A DNA stretch of 19,397 bases from assembly GCA_033722295.1 (NCBI GenBank), contig JAWVZH010000045.1:1-19397 (forward strand). Direction: 5' to 3'. The first letter of the stretch is position 1; each line of letters opens with the position of its first letter. Positions 1 through 8,315 of this stretch are shown piece by piece. The stretch comes from JAWVZH01 sp033722295. Its GTDB lineage: Bacteria > Bacteroidota > Bacteroidia > Chitinophagales > Saprospiraceae. The notes under the pieces were generated by a model, which made no database searches, was not told where the DNA came from, and was given only the letters and a program-made list of their open reading frames with translations. The translations under genes and the position numbers were made by a program.

Positions 1-1
1 G

Positions 2-169
2 ACCAAAGTACGTGAGATAATGGGAGAACCCTTTCCCGAGGTTCAGCCCGGAATCAATTTTCGGCAACTATCCAAGTTCATCGACCGTAAGAATCCTGCG
101 GTTGTAAGTAAAATGCAGGATGGCACATGGCATATCATTACCAAGTACGACATCATCCAGGCCCTGTAG
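2..169 (+). CDS. C-terminal fragment of CBS-domain protein, probably cystathionine beta-synthase (partial, 5' end outside window)
   Basis: An open frame enters from the left edge and ends at TAG 167-169, giving 55 residues. The visible part reads as the second half of a CBS domain: an entry KVREIMGEPFPEV, then a helix with a conserved NPAVVSK segment, and the typical ending ITKYDIIQAL. This ending is characteristic of the C-terminal CBS pair attached to PLP-dependent cystathionine beta-synthase/cysteine synthase-like enzymes in Bacteroidota. Those enzymes condense serine (or an activated serine) with homocysteine, and their CBS domains are regulatory. The catalytic domain is not in the window, so the enzyme assignment rests only on the tail and on family knowledge; another CBS-domain protein is possible. 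The next gene is convergent. Confidence 0.75.
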   Translation, partial: TKVREIMGEPFPEVQPGINFRQLSKFIDRKNPAVVSKMQDGTWHIITKYDIIQAL

Positions 170-214
170 GTCTTCATGAATGCTGGAAAAAATCCGGAAA
201 TAGTAAAATAGATT

Positions 215-234
215 AAGTCCCGCGTCGGGGTCTT
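215..234. terminator. Putative hairpin between convergent genes
   Basis: A GC-rich stem (TCCCG, loop CGT, CGGGG) is flanked by AAG and CTT, which can extend the pairing with one bulge. It lies between the convergent CDS ends at 169 and 267. There is no strong U-tract, so a bidirectional terminator role is only plausible. Confidence 0.3.
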
Positions 235-266
235 ATAAAACATGTACTGACCAACAAATATGATGA

Positions 267-608
267 CTAGTCCTCGTCGTCATCGATATCGGCAATCTGA
301 TCCAGGTCAATTTCATCGTCATATTTCTCCTCATATTCACTCTGGATGTCATCCCGAAGGATACCGTCATCATCGTAGTCGTCATCCTTTTCGATGATCT
401 GCTTAGCTTCTGTAACGCTCATTCTAACCATATAGTAATGGTCTTCGGTCTCGAATGGTAAGGCACTCACCTTTCTGCCATCCGCCATCGAAAAGTTGAT
501 CAGGTGTCTATGAAAACCTCTGGGATACTCAAGTTTGATCCTCTCCTGAATATCTCCATCCAACTTTTCAAAATCCTTGATTACCCTGGGTTTAGAGGGT
601 GTCGACAT
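267..608 (-). CDS. Conserved hypothetical protein with acidic C-terminal tail
   Basis: This 113-residue soluble protein has no signal peptide and no membrane segment. Residues 1-75 form a compact mixed region (start MSTPSKPRVIKDFEKL, then GFHRHLINF and KVSALPFETEDHYYMVRM). From about residue 73 the chain becomes extremely acidic (EKDDDYDDDG, and an ending in DIDDDED). I recognise the pattern as a small conserved Bacteroidota protein of unknown function but know no assigned role. Aspartate-rich tails like this occur in proteins that bind basic partners such as RNA-binding proteins, ribosomal proteins or cations; that is inference only. The downstream minus-strand gene at 679-855 encodes a strongly basic small protein, the opposite charge, but a functional link is not shown. 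Confidence 0.75.
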   Translation of the reverse strand: MSTPSKPRVIKDFEKLDGDIQERIKLEYPRGFHRHLINFSMADGRKVSALPFETEDHYYMVRMSVTEAKQIIEKDDDYDDDGILRDDIQSEYEEKYDDEIDLDQIADIDDDED

Positions 609-678
609 AGATCACGATTTATGAAGTGACACAATTCACAAAAAACTAGTTTCTCTTAGAGGGGTCAATATATTCAAT

Positions 679-855
679 TTATTCTTCCTCATCGTATGTA
701 AAAGCATCTAACCCGTCGTTGTACTCCTTCCAGAACTTTTGTGATCTGTGATTGACGTGTTTTTTCCTGTAAGGTTTTAATCGTCCCTTCTTGCGCCCTC
801 GGACTTGTTTAGTATCCTCCTGAGGTTTAGGGTTCTTTTTGCCATCACGGCCCAT
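679..855 (-). CDS. Small basic hypothetical protein
   Basis: I place the start at the ATG of 853-855, giving 58 residues beginning MGRDGKKNPKPQED. An upstream in-frame extension to 951 is possible, but its first 32 residues look like translated AT-rich leader. The product is lysine/arginine-rich in the middle (RGRKKGRLKPYRKKH) and ends with an acidic patch (DAFTYDEEE). It has no hydrophobic segment. The composition suggests a nucleic-acid or ribosome-associated peptide, but no family is recognised. It lies in the same orientation as, and upstream of, the acidic protein gene at 267-608, with about 70 bp between them. Confidence 0.55.
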   Translation of the reverse strand: MGRDGKKNPKPQEDTKQVRGRKKGRLKPYRKKHVNHRSQKFWKEYNDGLDAFTYDEEE

Positions 856-966
856 GATAATTACTTTTTTCAGGCTAAGAATCCAACCGCCTGTATAATT
901 GTATTTTAATAATTCTAAATCTAAAATAAGTGATTCGACAATTACTAGCAATACAATTCAATGCAC

Positions 967-1818
967 TTATTCATTACTTACCTTCTTAAAATGCATGGCC
1001 TGTACAGAATACAAATACATCATCCTGAACAACACCCTCAGCCATATGATGAACTGCTGGACGATAGCTGTTAAGATAATGAGCGTGGGTGTAGTCAAAC
1101 CCAAGGATCTGACAAAGACATTATAAATTGTCAGAATGACCATCAGAGCCAGGAAGAAAAACAGGAAAATACCGGACAATTTGACCATCCTCCTCAGGCT
1201 GTATCCAAGTCCATGTCCAAATGCGTAAAGGTTGGAAATATCCTTCTCAATGAGCTGGCATTTACTCACTGCCGACGCATTGATCAAGTACATGAGACCG
1301 AATAAATAGATCGGGATCATTATGATCAGAGTCGAGAACAAACACGCTTCACATCCGACAGTTTCGAGATAATATGGCACCAGCCATATCATTGGCCCCA
1401 CCCAAAGCAAGCTCCATATCAGGAAAAGAAAAGAATAGAGTATGAAGTTGACCAGAAGCCCGAAGAAATGGATGGATCCCCCTTTCCAGAAATCCCGCCA
1501 CCTGGAAGAGTTTATTTTGCCACAGTATAGTATTCCAGCGGTCGTGAAGATGTTTACAATAAAGAAGATCGGGATGAATAGCTTCAACTGGAAGATCAGT
1601 AGGTCAAACACATCTCCATGCAAAACCAAAAAATCATGATAAGTCGAATAATCGAAGGAATCCATAAACCTCTCAATGTCCATAGACCCACTGATCCCGT
1701 CCTCGATAGCGGACATAACTTGCAACCCAATAAATAAAGCCATTACCAGCTCTACGATGTAAAGCACCAGGCTCAATTTCCACAATCTCCAACCCTTTAA
1801 TATGCCGGTCCTGATCAT
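967..1818 (-). CDS. Polytopic membrane protein of unknown function, coupled to M1 peptidase gene
   Basis: The product is a 283-residue integral membrane protein starting MIRTGILKGWRLWKL. About six hydrophobic segments can be seen, with the longest block (FFGLLVNFILYSFLFLIW and onward) possibly forming a hairpin. There are few charged residues apart from short loops, and no recognisable transporter motif. The start is chosen at ATG 1818-1816 because it overlaps the TGA of the upstream peptidase gene as ATGA (1818-1815), a classical translational-coupling junction. The frame is also open up to 1893, which would add 25 residues and overlap the peptidase by 79 bp. The coupling suggests that the two proteins are made together, but what the membrane protein does is unknown. 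Confidence 0.75.
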   Translation of the reverse strand: MIRTGILKGWRLWKLSLVLYIVELVMALFIGLQVMSAIEDGISGSMDIERFMDSFDYSTYHDFLVLHGDVFDLLIFQLKLFIPIFFIVNIFTTAGILYCGKINSSRWRDFWKGGSIHFFGLLVNFILYSFLFLIWSLLWVGPMIWLVPYYLETVGCEACLFSTLIIMIPIYLFGLMYLINASAVSKCQLIEKDISNLYAFGHGLGYSLRRMVKLSGIFLFFFLALMVILTIYNVFVRSLGLTTPTLIILTAIVQQFIIWLRVLFRMMYLYSVQAMHFKKVSNE

Positions 1819-3800
1819 ACGAGAAATGCTAGTGATTGTAAGAGGTTCAGAATCCAGTAGATGGACCTGACTCCCATCTTTCGTACCGGCCATTTGTTAT
1901 CCTCAAGGGTCAGGCTGTTATTTAAAAAATCGATATCGATCATCAATTTTCTTTCGGGGTCAATGTGGCACGATCTCACACTTTTTTCAAATTCGAACCG
2001 ATAATATGAATCCACACCATCCCAACTGATCATTTCGGAAGATCCATCTTCATATTGGACCATGATATCTACAGGAAGGATCACTTCTCCCAGACGCCTC
2101 ACTGTGACCACACCTCTCCATTCCTCACCGGGACGACCCTCCTCAAATCTAAAATTTTGATATTCACCAAATAAGCCAGCATCCGTCCAAACCCGTTCAT
2201 TCTCTATCTCCTCAACCATGTAATCGCATACTCCAGTGCCATATATCAACTGGTCAAAAAAACGATCAACCCCTCCGAGAAGAGCCTCCTTCCCATCACG
2301 ACTCAACACCTCGCTGACTACACGCTTAAAATCGTGTCCCTTGGGATGCCTGAACTTCCATCGCTCATAATATCGCTGAATGATCGTGTCCATAGTGGCT
2401 GACCCCACAAGATTCTCCATAGTTTTCAACACGGTTGCTGTCTTGCTATAAAAAAGCCCCTTACTGGAGTTTTGCAGTTCCCAGGCGGGCACCGCCAGAG
2501 GACTGAACGAAGGGTCAGGAAGGTCGGTATACTCACTCCTGGTGAAAGCACTGTTGCTGATCTTATATCCTAAGAAATCTATAAGTGAAGCCTCCTGCCC
2601 ATATGTGGCTTCCATGATCCTATCCTCGAAATAAGTCACAAACCCTTCATCGAGCCACGGTTCCTCCTTTTCATTTGTAGCAACAACCGCCATGAAGTAC
2701 TGATGTGTGAATTCATGCATGACCAGTGACTCTATTGTTCTCAAGCCCCTGGGGAAGTAACGAAAGGAACCTAATGTAATATAGGCGGGGTATTCCATAA
2801 AGCCTGAACTTAGCGCATGAACGGGTGGGTCCATCATGGTTATGGAGGCGTAAGGATAGGGACCAATATATGCTTCGAGATAGCTCAGGGCCGACTTCAC
2901 GGCATGTAAAAATCTGGGTACCAGATTCAAATGTTCTTCAGGTGTCAGCAAGCGGATCTGAACTCCATTCCAGTCATCCTCGATACGATGGAAGTAAGGA
3001 TAAGCCACCCACGCAAAGTCGATAACATCTTCCGCGCGGTAATGCAATTTCTGCCATCCGGATCTTGTCGAAGTAGAATCCATACGACATCCCGTTCCAT
3101 CTATTACAAGGTTGTCCGGCGCTTCTATCACCACATCGTAATTTCCAAAATCCGCGTAGAACTCTGTGAGCCGGTAAAATTGATGGCAATTCCATCCCCA
3201 TTTTCCCAGAGTATCCTTTTCATAAACTCCTATTTGTGGGAACCAGTGTGTTACATGATAGAAGTGATCTCGACTATAACCCGTCCTTACCAGGAGTTTG
3301 GGCAACTTGGTTATGAAATCCATGATCAGGTCAATACTGTCATATGGCATGACCGGCTTTTCCAGAGTTACACTCATCACAGTCTGGTCAAAGGAATTGT
3401 CATTATCCGGCTGGATATATTTTATACTGTCCGTCAATTCTGAGGCGTCCCTCGTAATCTTGTTTACCGTAATGTATCCCCACTCCTGTCGTTCTCTATC
3501 CTTATAATGTCTTCCGAATATTTCTCTGGTTCCATTCAAGAATGTCGATCTGGAATTCTTGAAAGCATTGACATACATATAAAATCTCAATTCTCGAATG
3601 GTATCAGGGGAAGGATTGACCCAGGTAAGGGTTTGCGATCCAGTAACGGATTTCTGCATCGTATCCAGCGTAACGGCCATTTTATAATTGGCCACTCTCT
3701 GACTTTTAGGTGGGTCCATATGCGGATCACACTGCGCTGCAGTCCAGACCGGTATGATACTGCATAGGATCGTTATAAGATTCAATATTCGAACAGCCAT
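1815..3800 (-). CDS. M1-family (gluzincin) metallopeptidase, exported
   Basis: The protein has 661 residues with an N-terminal signal peptide (MAVRILNLITILCSIIPVW, cleavage probably near AAQC). The M1 aminopeptidase zinc site is complete: HEFTH at residues 362-366 and the third ligand Glu at 385, in the WLDEG context, matching HExxH-x18-E. The substrate-binding GxMEN-type motif appears as GFMEYP at 333-338, a variant common in uncharacterised Bacteroidota M1 homologues. An N-terminal beta-rich domain (about 35-270) precedes the thermolysin-like domain. The likely role is periplasmic or cell-surface peptide degradation; the substrate is unknown. The start is supported by a TAACTTTG element only 4 bp upstream of the ATG. 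The last ~25 residues (after LTLEDNK) read over the beginning of the next gene's possible extended frame and may be a lineage-specific tail. Confidence 0.92.
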   Translation of the reverse strand: MAVRILNLITILCSIIPVWTAAQCDPHMDPPKSQRVANYKMAVTLDTMQKSVTGSQTLTWVNPSPDTIRELRFYMYVNAFKNSRSTFLNGTREIFGRHYKDRERQEWGYITVNKITRDASELTDSIKYIQPDNDNSFDQTVMSVTLEKPVMPYDSIDLIMDFITKLPKLLVRTGYSRDHFYHVTHWFPQIGVYEKDTLGKWGWNCHQFYRLTEFYADFGNYDVVIEAPDNLVIDGTGCRMDSTSTRSGWQKLHYRAEDVIDFAWVAYPYFHRIEDDWNGVQIRLLTPEEHLNLVPRFLHAVKSALSYLEAYIGPYPYASITMMDPPVHALSSGFMEYPAYITLGSFRYFPRGLRTIESLVMHEFTHQYFMAVVATNEKEEPWLDEGFVTYFEDRIMEATYGQEASLIDFLGYKISNSAFTRSEYTDLPDPSFSPLAVPAWELQNSSKGLFYSKTATVLKTMENLVGSATMDTIIQRYYERWKFRHPKGHDFKRVVSEVLSRDGKEALLGGVDRFFDQLIYGTGVCDYMVEEIENERVWTDAGLFGEYQNFRFEEGRPGEEWRGVVTVRRLGEVILPVDIMVQYEDGSSEMISWDGVDSYYRFEFEKSVRSCHIDPERKLMIDIDFLNNSLTLEDNKWPVRKMGVRSIYWILNLLQSLAFLV

Positions 3801-3804
3801 GATG

Positions 3805-3812
3805 CAAAGTTA
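3805..3812 (-). promoter_or_regulatory. Bacteroidota -7 element TAACTTTG next to M1 peptidase start
   Basis: On the minus strand the box TAACTTTG matches TAnnTTTG. Only four bases (CATC) separate it from the ATG at 3800, so the mRNA would be leaderless or nearly so. Confidence 0.45.
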
Positions 3813-3926
3813 AGATAACCGGGTTGTTCTCCACTTTTTCACTGACATCTGTCCTGGGCACTATTGCGCACGCCTCATCAGATCAGTGATATTTGACTGC
3901 AGGGCCTCCAGAATGCCGTGGACTTC

Positions 3927-3934
3927 TATCTTTG
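3927..3934 (+). promoter_or_regulatory. Bacteroidota -7 element TATCTTTG upstream of decarboxylase
   Basis: TATCTTTG matches TAnnTTTG exactly and lies 17 bp before the ATG at 3952, implying a 5' leader of roughly 10 nt. No convincing -33 TTTG at the usual spacing was seen, so this rests on the -7 box alone. Confidence 0.4.
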
Positions 3935-3951
3935 CAACCTAATAGATAATC

Positions 3952-5190
3952 ATGTACAAGATCTGGACAAAGAAATCATCCGAAGAGATCAAAACGATCG
4001 TTTTTGAGGCTCTTGATGATAATGTGGATTACAATGATCAACACGTTTTAGGCGTACCGGCATCCTATCTTGATGATGAGGTATTCAACCAGGACGCCTC
4101 GTTTCTCAAGGATGCACCTTTCATATCAACATTGATCCATAATCCCAATCACATCGGGTGTCACACCCTGGGCAAATCCGAGCCGTTCTTTAGGGGGACA
4201 CAAGGGATCGAAGTTGAACTTATCGATATATGCGCCATCGATATTCTGAAAGGCGAGAAAGGAGCACATGACGGTTATGTTGCTGCCGGAGGCACGGAGG
4301 CCAATATGCAGGCCATTTGGATTTACCGTAACTATTTCATTCATCAGAAAAAAGCAAAACCCGATGACATAGCCATCATTTGTAGTGAGGATAGCCATTA
4401 TTCGATGGATAAAGCAGCCAATGTTATGATGCTGGATCTGTTGCGCATACCCGTCAACGAGGGTGACCGGTCTTTAAGTCGGGAAAATGTTTCAGAGTGC
4501 ATCGGCCAGGCCAGGAAAGAGGGTAAAAAACACTTTATAGTAATTTGTAATATGATGACGACAATGTTCGGCTCGGTCGATGATCCTGATGTCTTCGTCG
4601 CTGCGCTGCAGGAGGCTGGTGTCGATTTCAAAATTCATGTGGATGGCGCCTATGGTGGTTTTTATTATCCTTTTACTTCAGCCCAAAGCAAATTGACATT
4701 TAAGAATGATAACATCACCTCCTTCACGCTGGATGCTCACAAAATGGCACAGGCACCCTATGGAACCGGTATCTTCCTTATCAGGAAAAATTATATGCAC
4801 TTGTCAAACACCAAAGAAGCCAGCTATGTAGAAGGCCAGGACTTTACCTTGATCGGCAGCAGGTCAGGTGCCAATGCTATTGCTGTCTGGATGATCCTCG
4901 TCAATAAAGGACCGTATGGGTGGAAGGAAAAGACCATTATTCTGCAAGAGCGCTCTTTATGGCTTTGTCGCCAACTTGATGAAAGGAAGATCGAATATTA
5001 TCGCCACCCTTATTCCAATATTGTCACTATACGAAGCCAATACGTATCCAAGGGCATTGCTCATGAATTTGGTTTGGTGCCTGACAAACATGGGAATGCC
5101 CGGTGGTATAAGATCGTAGTGATGGAGCACGTTACAATTGAAAAGCTTCTGTTATTCCTCAAAAGTTTGGATGCCGAAAAGACATCTTGA
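3952..5190 (+). CDS. PLP-dependent group II amino-acid decarboxylase
   Basis: This 412-residue cytoplasmic enzyme has the fold-type I PLP decarboxylase signatures in order. These are GGTEAN at 113-118 (phosphate-binding turn), H149 in the SEDSHYS segment (ring-stacking His), HVDGAYGG at 229-236 with D231 contacting the pyridine nitrogen, and DAHK at 261-264 with K264 forming the internal aldimine. It belongs to the glutamate/aspartate/tyrosine/histidine decarboxylase group and releases CO2 from an L-amino acid. The substrate cannot be read from the sequence. The length is closer to the short archaeal/bacterial aspartate or tyrosine decarboxylase-like members than to the ~470-residue GadB type. 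If aspartate is the substrate, the product beta-alanine would feed pantothenate synthesis. It is convergent with the GNAT gene, with 14 bp between stop codons, and divergent from the M1 peptidase. Confidence 0.88.
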   Translation: MYKIWTKKSSEEIKTIVFEALDDNVDYNDQHVLGVPASYLDDEVFNQDASFLKDAPFISTLIHNPNHIGCHTLGKSEPFFRGTQGIEVELIDICAIDILKGEKGAHDGYVAAGGTEANMQAIWIYRNYFIHQKKAKPDDIAIICSEDSHYSMDKAANVMMLDLLRIPVNEGDRSLSRENVSECIGQARKEGKKHFIVICNMMTTMFGSVDDPDVFVAALQEAGVDFKIHVDGAYGGFYYPFTSAQSKLTFKNDNITSFTLDAHKMAQAPYGTGIFLIRKNYMHLSNTKEASYVEGQDFTLIGSRSGANAIAVWMILVNKGPYGWKEKTIILQERSLWLCRQLDERKIEYYRHPYSNIVTIRSQYVSKGIAHEFGLVPDKHGNARWYKIVVMEHVTIEKLLLFLKSLDAEKTS

Positions 5191-5204
5191 GGTCAGAACT
5201 GGAG

Positions 5205-5669
5205 TTAATCGATCTGAGCCCTCAAATCATTCAGTTCAAGCCTCATATGATACAGGTCAATGCCCTGCGCCCAATAATCATTTCTTATTAAAATGGTCCT
5301 GAACCCCATCTTGTAGTAAAATTTATAGACCAGTTGAGAAGTGCGCACATCCACCCGTTGGATGTCACTCTTCTTCTCTAACCGCTTTAGTCTGTAACTC
5401 GTCAGCAGGGTACCTACACCCCTACCCTGATGATCAGGGTCGACCATATCCCATGAAAGTCTTGCCAGTGACCTTTCAGAAAAAAGGTTGATGCCACCAC
5501 CACCTATTACCCTCGACCCCTCCTCTATAACATAGTATTCCTCAATCTCATGGTCGATGTAGTTCTTAAAATCTTCAATCTCACATTGTCGAAAAAATCG
5601 AGGAGTGTTCGATTTAATGAGTTGAACAAGTGGCTCCCTATCTCCTGACCTGTATGTCCTTATATTCAC
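5205..5669 (-). CDS. GNAT-family N-acetyltransferase
   Basis: The protein has 154 residues and no signal peptide. The acetyl-CoA pyrophosphate-binding loop QGRGVG is at residues 81-86, following the beta-4 strand LARLSWDMVDPDH. This is the Q/RxxGxG/A motif A of the GNAT fold. The C-terminal part contains the usual YKFYYKMGF motif B region, where a Tyr typically acts as general acid. The start MNIRTYRSGD is the normal beta-1 beginning of the family, so little is missing. It would transfer an acetyl group from acetyl-CoA to an amine, but the acceptor (small molecule or protein N-terminus/lysine) cannot be predicted. It stands alone on the minus strand between two plus-strand genes. Confidence 0.88.
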   Translation of the reverse strand: MNIRTYRSGDREPLVQLIKSNTPRFFRQCEIEDFKNYIDHEIEEYYVIEEGSRVIGGGGINLFSERSLARLSWDMVDPDHQGRGVGTLLTSYRLKRLEKKSDIQRVDVRTSQLVYKFYYKMGFRTILIRNDYWAQGIDLYHMRLELNDLRAQID

Positions 5670-5796
5670 TTCAGTGTGACTTACCTTAATACCTTAATTA
5701 TCATGACTGATCGAAAGATAGGTTTTCTCTTTAAAAGAAACATCGGGTATCACAGGCTTCGGTGATCAGGAAAACAGTGTTGTCATACATTCAGTC

Positions 5797-8211
5797 ATGA
5801 ACCAACTGTATCATTACCGACAGCAGATGACAGATAAAAGGAATAATTTTGAGAAGACTCTTATGCGAACTGGACTGCTCATATCTTTCTTTCTATTCCT
5901 CTTGATATCACACGGCTGGAGCCAGCTCCACTTGAAGGATATCGTCATTGCCGATGACAGCACAAGGACTGCGATCAGTGGTGCTCACATATTTGTAAGA
6001 AACTCTACCATCGGTGCATATTCAGGAGATGCAGGGCACTTCGATCTCGAAATTCCAGAAGCGGTCTCCAATGACCTGGTCATCAGCCATATTGGCTATG
6101 AGACGAAATTGGTATCACCTTGGGCTTTTCATGGCCTCGATTTTCGGGACACTATCTTTCTAAAAGTAAAGGAAATAAAGTTGGATGAGATCGTCATCGA
6201 GAGCTCCAGGGATCGCAAATGGAAAAGGAGATTGAGAAAATTCGAGGAAGCCTTTCTGGGCACAGGACGTGCCGCCAGCTACTGTACGATCGAAAATCCG
6301 GAAATTTTAATGTTTTCAGAAGAGGACGATAAGCTATATGCTTATGCACAGGAACAACTTATGATCACCAATAAATATCTTGGATATTACATTCAGTTCG
6401 AGCTGGTCGATTTTATCCTGGATAAGAATGGTTTTTTAAAATACAGCGGTAATGCCAGCTTCAGCTCTTTCGACCCTGAACAACTGAATGATTCACACCT
6501 CGACAACAGAGAAAGAGCATACAGGAACAGCCTGAACCATTTTCTCATTTCCCTGATAAAGAATGATCTTGACGATCAATATCAAGTGCGCAACACAACG
6601 TATGATGAAGGTATATTTTCTCAGGTGCAACTACCTGACAGATCGGAATTGATACGGTTTGATTCAACCCTCGGCTTATTTCAACTGAGGTTCCCCTACT
6701 TTCTTGAAGTCTCCCATCTCAATCAAAAAAGGCTGAAAAGATCATCATTAGGCGGATTTACCAGTCAGCAGGGAAGCCCTGGTTATAATACGAATCAAAG
6801 TCTGGAGGCAAGTTCTCACGAATATGAGGTGTCAATGCTATACAAGGTTTCTTCTTCGCTTTGGATCGATCGAACGGGACAAATTGTCAATAAAGATGAT
6901 TTCAGGGAATATGGATTTTGGGCCAGGCAACGTATGGCCCTACAGCTTCCCCTCGATTATAAATTGGTAGATCTTTCTCCGGAAACAGTAATTGATCCTA
7001 ATGGAAACTTTGATCTGACCTCTTATGAACTCGTAAGGAAGTTGATCACATCTCCACCTCATATGATCAATGATATTCTATCCCGGGTGAACGTGAGGTG
7101 GAAGGACTCATACTTGCCAGCACTTCTGGAACTGGTGAGAATGGGAAGCGAACCGGAGTTAACAGCCGGAATTCTTCAGATGTTACAAAACAAATATGGC
7201 CAAAAAAACATGTCTGGCTACTTTGAAGGTCTTCAGTGGTTATGGGATCAGCCACCACTCTATGACTCCACCTTTGCAGAGGTCAAAGCCGAGATTTATC
7301 GTTATGTCGATCCAAGCTTTAAAGACTATTTCTCAGGACATCAAAAACAAGCCAACATCAGGTTGGATGAGATCATCTGGGGTGGAGTCAGACAAAATGG
7401 AATTCCTCCGCTTCATCTTCCTTCGCTGGTCCCAGGCAAGGAGGCAAAATACCTGAAAGAAGATGACATGATCTTTGGTGTGGTCATCAATGGCCAGCCC
7501 CGGGCATATCCCCAACGGATCCTTGGATGGCATGAACTGGCTCTGGATACGTTGGGCGGAAGAGAGATCGCTGTGGTTTATTGTACGCTGTGCGGTACCG
7601 TGATCCCTTACGATCTCCAATATGGGGATAAGATCTATCGGTTGGGGACCAGTGGGTTTTTGTACAGGTCCAATAAATTGATGTTTGATCATAGCACTCA
7701 GTCACTTTGGTCGACGATGACAGGGCAACCTGTACTCGGCCCGCTGACCCAGAAGGACGTTTCTCTTGATGTATACGGAGTGGAAACGACAACCTGGAAA
7801 GACTGGCAAAGCTCCTATCCCGAGTCTACAGTACTGGACATCCATACCGGATTTGAAAGGGACTACAGCGAAGGTGCTGCCTATCGAGAATACTTTGCAA
7901 CAGACCGATTGATGTTTCCAGTAAACCAAAGAAATGAGGTACTTCCAAACAAACAGCAAGTTCTTATCGTTAGAGTACCGAACTGGCAAAGCGATCCTAC
8001 AGCGATTGACCTGGATCACTTGAAACGGAAAACAAAGTTAGATCTCGAGATTGCTGGTCAAGAGGTGAGGATCAGATATTCAGAAAAGGAAGGTATAGAA
8101 GTGTATTCCGGATCAGTGAAAAAGGGAACGAGAAAACATATACCGGCACATCATACGTTTTGGTTTGCCTGGTACGCACAGTTCCCTGACACACGCCTTA
8201 TTACGGACTAA
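5797..8211 (+). CDS. Exported fusion: carboxypeptidase-regulatory-like domain protein + DUF3179
   Basis: One open frame of 804 residues. A signal peptide occupies about residues 24-43 (MRTGLLISFFLFLL, ending GWSQ), so the true start may be the internal ATG at 5863; the longest frame is given here. Residues 45-125 form a CarbopepD_reg-like beta-sandwich (ISGAHIFV, GHFDLEIPE, ISHIGYE). Residues 130-390 match the usual body of such Bacteroidota proteins and finish with FWARQRMALQLPLDY, where stand-alone homologues normally end. From about 410 a second complete unit follows. It has a helical lead, then DUF3179 proper with IIWGGVRQNGIPPL, YCTLCG (595-600; C596, C599), GTSGFLYRSNKLMFD and SLWSTMTGQPVLG. 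Neither family has an established biochemical role; the CxxC-like pair could bind metal or be redox active. The lipoprotein gene at 8316 follows in the same direction. Confidence 0.85.
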   Translation: MNQLYHYRQQMTDKRNNFEKTLMRTGLLISFFLFLLISHGWSQLHLKDIVIADDSTRTAISGAHIFVRNSTIGAYSGDAGHFDLEIPEAVSNDLVISHIGYETKLVSPWAFHGLDFRDTIFLKVKEIKLDEIVIESSRDRKWKRRLRKFEEAFLGTGRAASYCTIENPEILMFSEEDDKLYAYAQEQLMITNKYLGYYIQFELVDFILDKNGFLKYSGNASFSSFDPEQLNDSHLDNRERAYRNSLNHFLISLIKNDLDDQYQVRNTTYDEGIFSQVQLPDRSELIRFDSTLGLFQLRFPYFLEVSHLNQKRLKRSSLGGFTSQQGSPGYNTNQSLEASSHEYEVSMLYKVSSSLWIDRTGQIVNKDDFREYGFWARQRMALQLPLDYKLVDLSPETVIDPNGNFDLTSYELVRKLITSPPHMINDILSRVNVRWKDSYLPALLELVRMGSEPELTAGILQMLQNKYGQKNMSGYFEGLQWLWDQPPLYDSTFAEVKAEIYRYVDPSFKDYFSGHQKQANIRLDEIIWGGVRQNGIPPLHLPSLVPGKEAKYLKEDDMIFGVVINGQPRAYPQRILGWHELALDTLGGREIAVVYCTLCGTVIPYDLQYGDKIYRLGTSGFLYRSNKLMFDHSTQSLWSTMTGQPVLGPLTQKDVSLDVYGVETTTWKDWQSSYPESTVLDIHTGFERDYSEGAAYREYFATDRLMFPVNQRNEVLPNKQQVLIVRVPNWQSDPTAIDLDHLKRKTKLDLEIAGQEVRIRYSEKEGIEVYSGSVKKGTRKHIPAHHTFWFAWYAQFPDTRLITD

Positions 8212-8250
8212 TGCCGGGCGCCGACAGTCTTTCATGAATATTTGAATTGA

Positions 8251-8258
8251 TACTTTTG
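8251..8258 (+). promoter_or_regulatory. Bacteroidota -7 element TACTTTTG upstream of the metal-module lipoprotein
   Basis: TACTTTTG fits TAnnTTTG and lies 57 bp before the ATG at 8316. It suggests that the lipoprotein gene has its own promoter separate from the DUF3179 fusion gene. No -33 box is clear. Confidence 0.35.
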
Positions 8259-8315
8259 AATTACGGATTGTTTATGTAATGAGTTATCTTCAATTTTAGC
8301 AAATAAAAGAATAGT

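Noticed and set aside
2931..3443. 170-residue plus-strand open frame
   Set aside because: Lies fully antisense to the well-supported M1 peptidase gene, and its translation has no family-like features.
7333..8019. Several minus-strand open frames of 100-119 residues across the DUF3179 part
   Set aside because: Antisense to a clearly conserved domain with recognisable motifs; no start signals or family resemblance.
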